55,377 nt of DNA from an uncultured Collinsella sp. (GCA_902478545.1 CABSLA010000010.1:1-55377), one strand, 5' to 3'. Numbered from the stretch's first letter, positions 1 to 9,612 are shown. Numbers and translations are program-made. Notes: generated from the sequence alone by a model not told the origin.

Positions 1-138
1 TCCGTACATGTGCGGATGAATGTGGGAAGTGTTCGGATGAAGTCGATAATCAAGGCATCGCTTTTCGTGACGTTTTTTAATGCCTGGTGGCATGTGGTAA
101 ACTAACACGATGATATGTTACCTATGAAAGGAGACCGG

Positions 139-636
139 ATGCCGGGCGAGAATTTTCCTGGCGACAGGATCGTGAGTCTTGTCGACGAGCTCGAGGGGCT
201 CATCGAAGAGGCTAAGACGCCGTTCGGCAAGAACGCCCAGATGAAGGTTATCGACGCCGACGTCTTCTTTAACATCCTCGACGAGATCCGCATGAGCTAT
301 CCCGAGGAATGGCAGAAGTCCCGCCGTATCCTCAAGGAGCGCGAGGAGCTTATGGCTTCCGCCGCCGCTCAGGCCGATTCCATCATCGCCGATGCTCAGC
401 AGCAGGCCCTCACCATTGCCGGTGAGCAAGAGATCGTCCGCTTAGCGCAGCAGCAGGCCGACGATATCCGCGACCGTGCCCAGCAGTATGAGCGCGAGAC
501 GCGCTATGCCGCCGAGGACTACGCCGAGCAGGTCTTTACGCACCTCGAGGAGAACCTCAAGAGCCTGACCGGCACCGTCACCCGTTGCCGTCAGCAGCTC
601 AACGAGGGTGCCGCCCAGCAGAATGGTCAGTGGTAA
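139..636 (+). CDS. coiled-coil protein, DivIVA / F0 subunit B-like
   Basis: A 165-residue, highly charged and Ala/Gln/Glu-rich protein with no membrane segment. From about residue 65 to 150 it looks like one long helix or coiled coil (repeated AQQQA and RAQQYERE-type stretches), the pattern annotators call DivIVA-like or ATP synthase subunit B-like. The ATG at 139 is chosen over the upstream in-frame ATG at 115 because AAAGGAG lies 5 bases before it. Its stop codon shares one base with the next start (DUF177). In Mycobacterium a similar coiled-coil gene (Rv2927c) precedes DUF177 and rnc, as I recall, so this looks like the same conserved neighbourhood. A scaffold role in envelope or division is an inference; the exact function is unknown. 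Confidence 0.75.
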   Translation: MPGENFPGDRIVSLVDELEGLIEEAKTPFGKNAQMKVIDADVFFNILDEIRMSYPEEWQKSRRILKEREELMASAAAQADSIIADAQQQALTIAGEQEIVRLAQQQADDIRDRAQQYERETRYAAEDYAEQVFTHLEENLKSLTGTVTRCRQQLNEGAAQQNGQW

Positions 637-1190
637 TGGCTGAGTTCCCGAGCGTTACCGTCGATCTTTCCGAACAGCTCGAGTTTCCCGGAGACTCGTA
701 TCCGCTGACCGGCAAGGTCGATGTCGCCACCTATACGGTGGGCGAGAAGGAGTACCAGCTGCAGGACGGCATTGATTACGATGTGGTCTTTACCAATGCC
801 GGCACCGGCGTTCTGCTCTCGGGCATGGTCCGCGCCCACGCCACCGGCGAGTGCGACCGCTGCTTGGAGCCCGCCTCGTTTGATATCGCAGGCGAGATCG
901 AGGAGTTCTATCTCTTTAACGAGCCCGAGGATCCCGAGGCCTACGAAGACGGCTACGAGTTACTGAGCGAGGATCGCATCGTCGATCTGGGTGAGCCCAT
1001 CAACGACGCGGTCGTCATGGACACGCCGTTCGTTGTCCTGTGCAAGCCCGATTGTCGCGGCCTATGCCCCACCTGCGGCATCAATCTCAACGTCGAGCAA
1101 TGCGATTGCGCCGCTCAGGCAGAGGCCGAATGGGCCGCTGCCACGGAAAATCCATTTGCAGCATTGAAGAATCTCAAGCTTGACGAGTAA
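636..1190 (+). CDS. DUF177 (YceD family) metal-binding-like protein
   Basis: A 184-residue DUF177/YceD family protein. It has the family's cysteine pairs: CDRCLEP near residue 75, and a C-terminal cluster CKPDCRGLCPTCGINL followed by QCDC, likely a zinc site. The family sits next to rpmF in most bacteria and is implicated in 23S rRNA metabolism or ribosome assembly; that role comes from the family, not from this sequence. The ATG at 636 overlaps the stop of the preceding gene (TAATG), which argues against the longer reading that starts at 585. rpmF follows 64 bases downstream, as expected. Confidence 0.85.
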   Translation: MAEFPSVTVDLSEQLEFPGDSYPLTGKVDVATYTVGEKEYQLQDGIDYDVVFTNAGTGVLLSGMVRAHATGECDRCLEPASFDIAGEIEEFYLFNEPEDPEAYEDGYELLSEDRIVDLGEPINDAVVMDTPFVVLCKPDCRGLCPTCGINLNVEQCDCAAQAEAEWAAATENPFAALKNLKLDE

Positions 1191-1254
1191 AACTGTGGTA
1201 GTATCGCTACTTGCGCGTAATCGCCACACTGGATAGTTCATAAGGAAGGTCACT

Positions 1255-1434
1255 ATGCCCGTACCTAAACAAAAGCAGGGTCGTATCCGCACTCACACCC
1301 GCCGTTCCGCCAACATGAAGATCTCGGCTGCGGCTCAGTCCACGTGCCCCCGTTGCGGCGCTGTCAAGCTCCCGCATCACGTGTGCCCCAGCTGCGGTTT
1401 CTACAAGGACCGCGAGGTTATCGTTACCGAGTAA
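1255..1434 (+). CDS. rpmF: 50S ribosomal protein L32
   Basis: Only 59 residues long, so easily missed. It starts MPVPKQKQGRIRTHTRR and carries two CxxC pairs (CPRCG and CPSCG) that form the zinc ribbon of the zinc-bound form of bL32. It belongs to the large ribosomal subunit near the peptidyl transferase region. AAGGAAGG lies 4 to 12 bases before the ATG. The DUF177-rpmF order is the classic arrangement. A hairpin terminator (1475-1504) separates it from plsX. A possible extended -10 (TG at 1196-1197, TAGTAT at 1199-1204) lies upstream but has no clear -35. Confidence 0.95.
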   Translation: MPVPKQKQGRIRTHTRRSANMKISAAAQSTCPRCGAVKLPHHVCPSCGFYKDREVIVTE

Positions 1435-1474
1435 CTGTATACTCTGGATGCGATGCCGTTCCAACTGGAACCAC

Positions 1475-1504
1475 AATGGCCGGCTCAATGAGTCGGCCAT
1501 TTTT
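1475..1504 (+). terminator. intrinsic terminator after rpmF
   Basis: AATGGCCG (1475-1482) pairs with CGGCCATT (1494-1501) around an 11-base loop, followed by a T run. It lies between rpmF and plsX. Confidence 0.75.
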
Positions 1505-1521
1505 GTATAAGGAGTATGTAT

Positions 1522-2541
1522 ATGAGTAACGTTCGCGTTTGTGTAGACGTTGTGGGCGGAGACGAGAAACCTCAGGTTGTCCTCGACGGTATCGAGGCGG
1601 CGCTTGCTGCGGATCCCGATATCGAGGTCTTGGCCGTCGGTCCCGCAGAGATCGTGAACCCCTTTGCCGCGGCTCACGCTCGCGTTGAGGCCTTGGAGGC
1701 GCCCGATGTCATCGCCATGGATGACGATCCCATTCGAGCCGTGATGACCAAGCGCAAGTCCTCGATCGTGCTTGCCTGCCGCGCTATCAAGAAGGGTAAC
1801 GCGGATGCGTTCTTCTCTGCCGGCTCCACCGGCGCCATGACCGCTGCTGCCACCGCCTACGTGACGCCGTTTAGGTATTTGGCAGAGGGCAAGAAGCAGC
1901 CGGTGCGTCCGTGCCTCACCAATGCACTGCCCAACCGCGCCGGCGGCCTGACGGTCCTGTGCGACATGGGCGCCAACCCCGATGTCGAGGTCGACGACAT
2001 GGTGCGTTTTGCCCAGATGGGTAGCGCCTATGCACGCGTCGTCTTGGGCATTGAGCATCCCCGCGTCGGTCTGCTCGGCAACGGCACCGAGGATGAGAAG
2101 GGCTCCAACTTTACCAAGGCGTGCTTCCCTGCCATGAAGGCCGCCGTTCCCGGCTTTGTGGGCAACTGCGAGGGCACCGACCTGACCTCGGGTAACTTCG
2201 ACGTCGTCGTTGCCGATGGCATGTCGGGCAACATCGCGCTCAAGGCAACCGAGGGCGCCGCTAAGTTTTTGCTGCAAGAGCTCAAGGGTGCCTTTATGGC
2301 TTCGCTCGGCACCAAGATCGCCGCGCTGCTCATCAAAAAGCAGATGCGCGAGATCAAGGCAAAGCTCTCGGGCGATGCTAAGGGTGGCGCGATTCTGCTG
2401 GGCCTGCGTGGCGTGGTCCTGATCGGCCACGGTGCCACCTCGGTCGAGGCCGTCAAAAACGGTACGCTCGCCGCGGCGGAGGCCGTGCGCGCCGGGCTGG
2501 TCGAGAACGTCGCCAACTCTATGGACGGCATCGTTTTGTAG
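1522..2541 (+). CDS. plsX: phosphate acyltransferase PlsX
   Basis: A 339-residue protein matching PlsX, which makes acyl-phosphate from acyl-ACP for the first acylation of glycerol-3-phosphate in membrane lipid synthesis. Visible family features are the N-terminal VCVDVVGGDEKP, the FFSAGSTGAMTAAA segment, the LCDMGANPDVE loop and GVVLIGHGATS near the C-terminus. The ATG at 1522 is chosen over the one at 1516 because AAGGAG (1509-1514) is 7 bases from 1522 but only 1 base from 1516. The acpP gene, which encodes the acyl carrier, follows 124 bases downstream, and then rnc, a common plsX-acpP-rnc order. Confidence 0.94.
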   Translation: MSNVRVCVDVVGGDEKPQVVLDGIEAALAADPDIEVLAVGPAEIVNPFAAAHARVEALEAPDVIAMDDDPIRAVMTKRKSSIVLACRAIKKGNADAFFSAGSTGAMTAAATAYVTPFRYLAEGKKQPVRPCLTNALPNRAGGLTVLCDMGANPDVEVDDMVRFAQMGSAYARVVLGIEHPRVGLLGNGTEDEKGSNFTKACFPAMKAAVPGFVGNCEGTDLTSGNFDVVVADGMSGNIALKATEGAAKFLLQELKGAFMASLGTKIAALLIKKQMREIKAKLSGDAKGGAILLGLRGVVLIGHGATSVEAVKNGTLAAAEAVRAGLVENVANSMDGIVL

Positions 2542-2665
2542 GAGCGAGTTAGAGCGCTGTTATGTGCCTCGCGGCCTTCGTCGTGGGGTAGAATCAAAAC
2601 CGTGTCTTGGCGCTCCGCTTGCGGCGCCAGCGCGTTGATGTTCACGCAATACGAGAGGAAGCGCT

Positions 2666-2908
2666 ATGGACCGCTCCGAAATCTTCGATAAGATCGCCGA
2701 AGTCGCCGCTGACGTTCTGGGCGTCGATGTCGCCGACATTAGTGACGAGACTACCTTTGACGATCTCGATGCCGATTCGCTCGAGCGTCTGCAGCTGGTG
2801 ACGGCCATCGAGGACGAGTTCGACCTCGAGATCGATGACGAGACCCTGCTGTCGCTCAACTCTGTCGCCGACGCTGTCGACGCTATTGAAAACGCCAAGG
2901 AGGCCTAA
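2666..2908 (+). CDS. acpP: acyl carrier protein
   Basis: An 80-residue acidic protein with the 4'-phosphopantetheine attachment motif DADSLERL; the modified residue is Ser38. It carries growing acyl chains in fatty acid synthesis and donates them to PlsX, encoded just upstream. A GAGGAAG ribosome-binding site precedes the ATG. The 124-base gap upstream holds a possible -10 (TAGAAT, 2589-2594) and a small GC hairpin (2608-2629) without a T run, so acpP may have its own promoter. The rnc start is 3 bases beyond the stop. Confidence 0.96.
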   Translation: MDRSEIFDKIAEVAADVLGVDVADISDETTFDDLDADSLERLQLVTAIEDEFDLEIDDETLLSLNSVADAVDAIENAKEA

Positions 2909-2911
2909 GTC

Positions 2912-3637
2912 TTGGCTTTATCTCAACGACTCGCGCGCGCCCAGGAAATCCTGGGCCACGAGTTCAATAACAAGGTGCTGCTGCGCGCGGCGCTCACGCA
3001 CCCTTCTGCCGTGGAAGGTCAGCCCGTCTCGGCGAGTTATGAGCGCCTTGAGTTTTTGGGCGATTCCATTTTGGGCGCCGTGGTTGCCCGCTCGCTCTTT
3101 GAGTCCTATCCGGAGTTTGACGAGGGCAAGCTTACGCGCCTGAAGGTGTCGCTCGTCTCGGGCGCCACGCTGTCCGAGGTGTCCCATGAGCTGGGCATCG
3201 ACGACATCATCATCTTTGGTGCCTCCGAGACCGGCACGGGCGCGCGCGGTCTGCACTCGGCGCTCGAGAACGTCTACGAGTCGCTCGTGGGCGCCCTGTA
3301 CCTGGATGCCGGCTGGGATGCGGCGGCGGAGTTCATCCACCGCACGCTTAAGCCGCACCTGGCCTCCGAGCGTGCCGAGCATCCTGCGAACCCCAAGTCG
3401 TTTTTGCAGGAGTGCGTGCAGGCCGACGGCCACGAGCCTCCGGCGTACAAGCTCGTTGGCTCTGAGGGCCCGGCACACGCGCCGACCTTTACCGCCGTGG
3501 TGCTCATCGACGGTATTCGTCAAGGCCGCGGCACCGGTTCCTCCAAGAAGGAGGCCGAGGGTGCCGCTGCGCTCGAGGCGCTCGACCGCATGGGCTACAC
3601 CACCAACGGCGTGATTCTCAACAAGAAGCCTGTTTAA
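2912..3637 (+). CDS. rnc: ribonuclease III
   Basis: A 241-residue double-strand-specific endoribonuclease that processes rRNA precursors and structured mRNAs. The RNase III signature ERLEFLGDS is at residues 44-52, and the second catalytic acidic cluster is in ENVYESLVGALYLDAGW. A double-stranded RNA-binding domain fills the last 70 or so residues (SFLQE... GSSKKEAEGAAALEAL). It starts with TTG at 2912; the AAGGAGG at 2897-2903, inside the end of acpP, is 8 bases away and supports this start. It is probably translationally linked to acpP. smc follows 10 bases after the stop, as in many Gram-positive genomes. Confidence 0.95.
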   Translation: MALSQRLARAQEILGHEFNNKVLLRAALTHPSAVEGQPVSASYERLEFLGDSILGAVVARSLFESYPEFDEGKLTRLKVSLVSGATLSEVSHELGIDDIIIFGASETGTGARGLHSALENVYESLVGALYLDAGWDAAAEFIHRTLKPHLASERAEHPANPKSFLQECVQADGHEPPAYKLVGSEGPAHAPTFTAVVLIDGIRQGRGTGSSKKEAEGAAALEALDRMGYTTNGVILNKKPV

Positions 3638-3647
3638 GCGAGGAACC

Positions 3648-6600
3648 GTGTATCTCAAGTCCCTCACGCTCAAAGGGTTCAAGTCGTTTGCCGACCGCGC
3701 CCACATGACGTTTGAGCCGGGCCTGACCGTCATCGTCGGTCCCAATGGCTCGGGAAAATCGAACATCTCCGACTCGATTCTGTGGGTCCTGGGCGAGCAG
3801 AGCGCCAAGCAGCTGCGCGGCCAGGCTATGGAGGACGTCATCTTCTCGGGCTCGTCGGCGCGCAAGCCGGTGGGTGTTGCCGAGGTCACGTTGGTGCTCG
3901 ATAACTCGGACCATATGCTGCCCGTCGACTTTGATGAGGTCGCCATCACCCGTCGTATGTATCGCTCGGGCGAAAGCGAGTACCTCATCAACTCGAGCCC
4001 GTGCCGCCTGATGGACATCCAGGATATCCTGCACGATTCGGGACTGGGCAAAGATACGCATTCCATCATCAGCCAGGGCAAGCTCGATGCCATTTTGCAG
4101 AGCCGCCCCGAGGAGCGCCGTGCCCTCATTGAGGAGGCCGCCGGCATCTCCAAACACAAGCGTCGCAAGGAACGTGCGCTTAAAAAGATCAAGTCGATGG
4201 ACGAGCACCTGACCCGTGCCCGCGATATCAATAAGGAGATTGCCCGTCAGCTGCGGCCGCTGGAGCGTCAGGTCGATCGCGCGCGCAAGTACAAAGAACT
4301 GTCCTCGCGCGCGAACGAGCTTACGCAGATGCTGGCCGTCGACGAGCTGCGTTCGCTGCAATCGCAGTGGAACGACCTGGAGAGCCGCTCTAAGGAGGGC
4401 GCCGCCGAGCTTGAGCTTGCGCAATACCGCCTGGGCGAGAAAGAGCGCGAGCTCGAGAAGCTCCAAGTTATGCTCGAGGAAAAGGGCCTGTTTGTGGGCG
4501 ATTTGGGCGAGCAGCGCCGTCATATGCAAGACGTTGTCGGCCGCATTAACTCCGACATGCGCCTGCTCGAGGAAAAGGGCCACAACATGGTGTCGCGCCT
4601 GTCCGACATGCGCGGCCAGATCTCGAGCTCCGAGCATCAGCGCCGTCGCGTGGTCGAGGAGCTCGAGGACGCACGTGCTCAGCTCGAGGAAGTGACCGGC
4701 GCGCATATGCAGGCCCAGGAGGACGTTGACGCCGCTGGTCCTGCCGCCGCCGAGCTCCACGAGCGTCGCGTTGCGCTCGATGCGCAGATTTCGCAGCTCA
4801 CGCGCGAGCAGCGCGATGTACAGCGCGTTGCCGATAATGCTGCGCTTGAGCTTGCCAAGGTAAAGGATTCGCTTTCCAATGCCGAGGTCGAGGACAACAT
4901 GTATGCCTCGCGCCTGGAGCAGATCGATGAGCAGCTCGAGGAGGTCACGGCATCGCTTGATAGCCGCCGCAACCGTGCTGAGGAGCTCGAAGGCGCGCTC
5001 GACCAGGCTCGTCAAGCCCAGTGCGATGCGCGCGAGGCCACCGAGACGGCACGCGCTGCCCTCAAGGACCTGCGTGCCCGCGAGAGCGAGGCGCGCAACA
5101 AGCTGTCCGAGGTGCGCTCGGAGCTCGCGAGCCAAAAGAAGCTCGATGCTCGCATGGCCGACAGCTCGCCGCTCGTTAGCCGTCTGGTGGGCGCGCTGGG
5201 CGACGATGTCTCGGGTCGTCTGGGCGATGTGCTCGAGGCACCTCGTGAGCTTGAGGGCCTGGTTGAGCAGCTGCTCGCCGGCGATATCGATGCCCTGTTG
5301 TTCGATAACGCTGCCGCACTTGAGCGCGCCGGTCGCGCTGCGCTGGACCAGAAGAAGGCCTCGGGCGAGGCGCTGCTGGTGGCGCGCAGCGTGAGTGGCT
5401 CTGCGGTCGCCGAGGGTGCCGCCGGTACCCGTCTTGTTGATCGTCTGTCCGTGCGTGCGGGCTACGGTCCGGTCGTCGAGGCATTGCTCGGCGACTATTA
5501 CGTGGTCGATGACTTGGCTGCCGCGCTGTCCGCGCCGGTCGTTGATGGCGTGACCTATGTGACTCCCGATGGCGTACGCGTTGCCTGCGGCGGCCTGGTT
5601 CGCGTGGGGCTTGATGCCGGTGAGGCTTCGGGCGCCCTGGAGCGCAAGCGTCGTATCCGCGAGCTGGAAGGCCTGGAGCCCGATCTTGCTGCCGCGTTTG
5701 AGTATGTTTCTGATCAGGTCGTCGAGGCCAATGCGGCCGTTGAGGAGGCCCGTGCTGCCGAGGGCGATGCTGCCGGCGAGATTGCCCGCCTTGAGGGCGA
5801 GCGTCGCTCCCTGCTGTCCGAGATCGGCCGCCTGGAGCAGAGTGCCAACAACGCCGATGTCGAGCGCGTGCGTATTTCCAAGCGCCGCGAGCAGGCTGCC
5901 GAGGCCGTTCGTGCCGCACGTCCGCGCGTGGACGAGCTCACTCGTTCGCGTGACGAGGCCCGTGCGCAGGCGAGCGACTTAGGCTTGCAGATTGCCGAGG
6001 CCAACGACGAGCTCGATCGCGTGCGTCGCGACGATTCCGAGGCCGCCGGAAAGCTTGCCGATGCAAAGGTGCGCCTGGCTCAGACGAGTGAGCGCCTGCG
6101 TTCGCTGAAGGGCCGCGTGCCCGATCTTGAGCATCGTCTGGAGGGTATCGACCGTCGTATCCGCGGGACGCGTCAGGCTTCGCGCTCGCTCGAGCTGCTG
6201 CGCCTTCGCGTCGATCCTATGCACGAGCGCTATTCTGCCCTGTTGGAGCGCGCCTCGGACTGGGCTGCGCGTCTGCGTGACCAGGCTTCGCTCGAGGAGG
6301 CGGACTCGGCTTCACTGAAGAAGACCATCGAGGACGCCAAGACCGAGGTCGCCCGCGCCAAGGAGCGGGTCGATGCCGCCACCGCGACGCAAAACGAGTT
6401 CAAGGTCGCACGCGGCAAGCTCGAGGTGCAGGTCGAGGCTGCCATCAAGGCCATCACCGCCGACGGTACCACGGTGCTCGAGGAAGCGCTCATGTTGCCG
6501 GCGCCCACCGATCGCGACGCCGCCGAGCGTGAGCTTAACCAACTCGTGCGCCAGATCAACAACCTGGGCCCTGTGAACCAGGTCGCCATGGAGGAGTACG

Positions 6601-7184
6601 AGCAGCTCAAGCGCCGCGCCGACTACATCGAGGAGCAACTGGCCGATCTGGAGAGCGCGCGCAAGGCGCTCACCAAGATCACCGTGGCGATCGACCGCAA
6701 GATGCGCAAGGCGTTCCTGGTGACGTTTGAGAAGGTCGACGCGAACTTCCGCGAGATCTTCGCCATGCTCTTCCCAGGCGGTCAGGCTCACCTTGAGATG
6801 ACCGATCCCGAGCATCCGGCCGAGACGGGCATTGAGGTCGTGGCGCAGCCGCGCGGCAAACGCATCACCAAGATGATGCTCATGTCGGGCGGCGAGAAGA
6901 GCCTGACGGCGCTCGCCCTGCTCTTTGCCGTGTATCGCACGCGTACGGTGCCGTTCTATGTGCTGGACGAGGTCGAGGCGGCGCTCGACGACGCCAACCT
7001 GTCCAAGCTCATCGGTGCTCTCGATGTGCTGCGTTCCGATACGCAGCTCTTGGTAATCTCGCATCAGCGCCGTACTATGGAGGATGCTGACGTTCTCTAT
7101 GGCGTCTCGATGCAAGCCGACGGCGTCAGTCGCGTCGTCTCGCAAAAACTCGATCGCGAAACCGGAAAGGTCGTGAATGCATAA
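3648..7184 (+). CDS. smc: chromosome partition protein SMC
   Basis: A full-length 1178-residue SMC ATPase for chromosome compaction and segregation. The N-terminal head has Walker A GPNGSGKSN (residues 31-39) and QSAKQLRG. Two long coiled coils flank a central hinge at roughly residues 500-660. The C-terminal head has the ABC signature LMSGGEKSLTALALL and Walker B FYVLDEVEAALDDAN. It starts with GTG at 3648 behind a weak GCGAGG site, and its stop shares one base with the ftsY start. The partners ScpA and ScpB are not in this window. The coiled-coil codon pattern produces several long but spurious antisense reading frames here. Confidence 0.96.
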   Translation: MYLKSLTLKGFKSFADRAHMTFEPGLTVIVGPNGSGKSNISDSILWVLGEQSAKQLRGQAMEDVIFSGSSARKPVGVAEVTLVLDNSDHMLPVDFDEVAITRRMYRSGESEYLINSSPCRLMDIQDILHDSGLGKDTHSIISQGKLDAILQSRPEERRALIEEAAGISKHKRRKERALKKIKSMDEHLTRARDINKEIARQLRPLERQVDRARKYKELSSRANELTQMLAVDELRSLQSQWNDLESRSKEGAAELELAQYRLGEKERELEKLQVMLEEKGLFVGDLGEQRRHMQDVVGRINSDMRLLEEKGHNMVSRLSDMRGQISSSEHQRRRVVEELEDARAQLEEVTGAHMQAQEDVDAAGPAAAELHERRVALDAQISQLTREQRDVQRVADNAALELAKVKDSLSNAEVEDNMYASRLEQIDEQLEEVTASLDSRRNRAEELEGALDQARQAQCDAREATETARAALKDLRARESEARNKLSEVRSELASQKKLDARMADSSPLVSRLVGALGDDVSGRLGDVLEAPRELEGLVEQLLAGDIDALLFDNAAALERAGRAALDQKKASGEALLVARSVSGSAVAEGAAGTRLVDRLSVRAGYGPVVEALLGDYYVVDDLAAALSAPVVDGVTYVTPDGVRVACGGLVRVGLDAGEASGALERKRRIRELEGLEPDLAAAFEYVSDQVVEANAAVEEARAAEGDAAGEIARLEGERRSLLSEIGRLEQSANNADVERVRISKRREQAAEAVRAARPRVDELTRSRDEARAQASDLGLQIAEANDELDRVRRDDSEAAGKLADAKVRLAQTSERLRSLKGRVPDLEHRLEGIDRRIRGTRQASRSLELLRLRVDPMHERYSALLERASDWAARLRDQASLEEADSASLKKTIEDAKTEVARAKERVDAATATQNEFKVARGKLEVQVEAAIKAITADGTTVLEEALMLPAPTDRDAAERELNQLVRQINNLGPVNQVAMEEYEQLKRRADYIEEQLADLESARKALTKITVAIDRKMRKAFLVTFEKVDANFREIFAMLFPGGQAHLEMTDPEHPAETGIEVVAQPRGKRITKMMLMSGGEKSLTALALLFAVYRTRTVPFYVLDEVEAALDDANLSKLIGALDVLRSDTQLLVISHQRRTMEDADVLYGVSMQADGVSRVVSQKLDRETGKVVNA

Positions 7185-8101
7185 TGGGATTCTTCGATGC
7201 TCTCTCGCGCGGACTTGAGCGCAGCCGCGAGGCCCTCAACGAGGTCTTCTACTTTGGCGGCGAGGTCGACGAGGATTTTTGGGAGGATCTTGAGGACACC
7301 CTCGTCATGGGTGACATGGGTGCCGAGGTCGCCATTCAGGTCTCCGATGACCTGCGCGACGCCGCCGCCAAGAAGAACCTCAAGACCGCCCCGCAACTTC
7401 GCCGCGCCCTGGCCGAGCAGCTCGAGGGTCATTTTGTGCCTGTTGAGCGCGACCCGTTTTCCGATACGCCGAGCTGCGTGCTGTTTGTGGGCATTAACGG
7501 CGCCGGCAAGACCACCACGGTCGGCAAGATTGCGAGCGCCATGGCCGCCCGCGGCAAGAACGTGGTCATCGGTTCGGCCGACACCTTCCGCGCCGCCGCT
7601 ATCGAGCAGCTCGATGTGTGGGGTCAGCGTGCCGGCGTACCGGTTATCAAGCGTGACCGCGGTTCCGATCCGGCGAGCGTGTGCTATGACGTGCTCGACG
7701 AGGCCGATAAGCGCGGCAGCGACCTGGTGCTCATTGATACCGCCGGTCGTCTGCACACGAGCCCCGAGCTCATGCGCGAGCTCGCTAAGGTGGTCAATGT
7801 GACTCGTAAGCGCGCCGCCAATATGGCCGCCGGTCCCATGCCGGTCTCGGTCGTGCTTGTGATCGATGCCGCCACTGGTCAGAACGGTCTGAACCAGGCG
7901 CTCGAGTTTAACGAGGCGCTGGGCCTGGACGGTATTATCATGACTAAGCTCGACGGCACGGCTAAGGGCGGTATCGCCATGGCCGTGGCCGAGAAGCTCA
8001 AGCTCCCGATCCTACGCATCGGCGTGGGCGAGCAGGTCGATGACCTGCAGGAGTTTAACGCCAAAGATTTCTGCCGCGCCCTGGTGGGCGAGTCCAACTA
8101 A
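7184..8101 (+). CDS. ftsY: signal recognition particle receptor FtsY
   Basis: A 305-residue SRP receptor GTPase that docks ribosome-nascent chain-SRP complexes at the membrane. It is a compact form: an N domain then a G domain with GINGAGKTT (103-111), DTFRAAA, DTAGRL and TKLDGTAKGG, and no long acidic N-terminal A domain as in E. coli. The ATG at 7184 overlaps the smc stop by one base, so the two are likely co-translated. Its partner GTPase Ffh is encoded next, 10 bases on. Confidence 0.95.
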   Translation: MGFFDALSRGLERSREALNEVFYFGGEVDEDFWEDLEDTLVMGDMGAEVAIQVSDDLRDAAAKKNLKTAPQLRRALAEQLEGHFVPVERDPFSDTPSCVLFVGINGAGKTTTVGKIASAMAARGKNVVIGSADTFRAAAIEQLDVWGQRAGVPVIKRDRGSDPASVCYDVLDEADKRGSDLVLIDTAGRLHTSPELMRELAKVVNVTRKRAANMAAGPMPVSVVLVIDAATGQNGLNQALEFNEALGLDGIIMTKLDGTAKGGIAMAVAEKLKLPILRIGVGEQVDDLQEFNAKDFCRALVGESN

Positions 8102-8111
8102 GGAGTAACCA

Positions 8112-9587
8112 GTGTTTGATTCCCTGAGCGATCGCCTCAACGACACATTTGACCGCCTGCGCGGCAAGGGTAAGCTGACCGAGGCCGATATTACTTCTGC
8201 CATGCGCGACATCCGCATGGCGCTGCTCGAGGCCGACGTCAACTTTAAGGTCGTTAAGGAGTTTGTCGCCAAGACCAAGGAGCGCTGCATGACCGCCGAG
8301 GTCATGGAGTCGCTGTCGCCGGCGCAAAACGTCGTCAAGATCGTGCTCGACGAGCTCACCGAAATGCTCGGCTCCACCGAGAGCAAGCTCGTCTTTAGCA
8401 ACCGCATCCCCAATGTCATCATGCTCGTGGGCCTGCAGGGCTCCGGTAAGACCACGGCTGCCGTAAAGCTTGCCTACCTGCTCAAGAAGCAGGGCCGCTC
8501 GTCGCTGCTCGCCGCGTGCGACGTCTACCGCCCCGCCGCTGCCGACCAGCTGGCCACGCTCGGTGGCGAGATCGGTGTGCCGGTCTTCCGCGGCGACGGC
8601 GCGCACCCGGTCGACATTGCCAAGGGCGCCATTCAGGAGGCCGTCGACCACCTGCGTGACGTGGTCATCGTCGATACCGCCGGTCGTCTTCAGATCGACG
8701 AGCAGATGATGCAGGAGGCCGTCGACATCAAGAAGGCCGTCAAGCCCGATCAGGTGCTGATGGTCGTCGATGCCATGACCGGCCAGGATATCGTCAACGT
8801 CGTCTCGACCTTCGCCGATCGCACCGACTTTGACGGTGTGATTATCTCCAAGCTCGACGGTGACGCCCGTGGCGGTGGCGCACTTTCGGTGCGTCAGGTG
8901 ACTGGCAAGCCCATCAAGTTTGTGAGCATGGGTGAGAAGCCCGATTCGCTGGAGCCGTTCTATCCCGATCGCATGGCCAAGCGCATTTTGGGCATGGGCG
9001 ACGTCGTCGGCATCATCGAGAAGGCCCAGGAGGCAGCCGATGCAGAGCAGCTCGAGGCTGCCGAGCGTATGCTGCGCGAGGGCTTTACCATGAACGATAT
9101 GCTCGACCAGATGAAAGCCGTCAAGAAGATGGGCGGCATGAAGGGTATCCTGGGCATGCTCCCCGGTGGTCAGCGTGCGCTCAACCAGATGGGCGGCAAC
9201 CTGGACGAGGGCATCTTCGATAAGAACGAGGCCATCATCATGTCGATGACCAAGGAGGAGCGCCTGCGTCCCTCCATAATCAACGGTCAGCGCCGCGCGC
9301 GTATCGCCAAGGGCGCCGGTGTGACCCCCACTGAGGTAAACAGCCTTATGAAGCAGTGGGGCGAGATGAATAAGATGATGGGCCGCATGCGCACGATGGC
9401 CAATCAGGCACAGGCCGGCGGCAAGAAGGGCAAAAAGGGAAAGAAGGGCAAGAAGATGCGCATGCCCAATATCCCTGGCCTGGACGCTATGGGTCTGGGC
9501 GGCATGGGCGGCCTGGGTACGGGCAGTCCCAAGTCCGATATGGACCTGCTGCGCCAGATGGAAGCGCAGATGCGCAATAAGAAATAG
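8112..9587 (+). CDS. ffh: signal recognition particle protein Ffh
   Basis: The 491-residue SRP54 GTPase. The N and G domains carry GLQGSGKTT (107-115), the DVYRPAA motif, DTAGRLQ and SKLDGDARGG. The C-terminal M domain is methionine-rich, binds signal peptides and SRP RNA, and ends in a lysine/glycine tract (GKKGKKGKKGKK) and a Met/Gly-rich tail. It starts with GTG at 8112; the AAGGAG made from the ftsY stop codon region serves as ribosome-binding site. The SRP RNA gene was not seen in the window. A strong terminator follows at 9613, so the usual rpsP-rimM-trmD genes do not follow here. Confidence 0.95.
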   Translation: MFDSLSDRLNDTFDRLRGKGKLTEADITSAMRDIRMALLEADVNFKVVKEFVAKTKERCMTAEVMESLSPAQNVVKIVLDELTEMLGSTESKLVFSNRIPNVIMLVGLQGSGKTTAAVKLAYLLKKQGRSSLLAACDVYRPAAADQLATLGGEIGVPVFRGDGAHPVDIAKGAIQEAVDHLRDVVIVDTAGRLQIDEQMMQEAVDIKKAVKPDQVLMVVDAMTGQDIVNVVSTFADRTDFDGVIISKLDGDARGGGALSVRQVTGKPIKFVSMGEKPDSLEPFYPDRMAKRILGMGDVVGIIEKAQEAADAEQLEAAERMLREGFTMNDMLDQMKAVKKMGGMKGILGMLPGGQRALNQMGGNLDEGIFDKNEAIIMSMTKEERLRPSIINGQRRARIAKGAGVTPTEVNSLMKQWGEMNKMMGRMRTMANQAQAGGKKGKKGKKGKKMRMPNIPGLDAMGLGGMGGLGTGSPKSDMDLLRQMEAQMRNKK

Positions 9588-9612
9588 GGCTGTAATTTCA
9601 GCTTGATATGGC

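Noticed and set aside
1..138. Possible gene end at the left edge of the window
   Set aside because: No frame with family-like sequence could be identified; only a small ATGCC-TGGT-GGCAT hairpin near 80-95 and a weak TAAACT -10 at 98-103 were seen.
1207..2430. 407-codon reverse frame across plsX
   Set aside because: plsX fits its family over the full length; the reverse frame does not.
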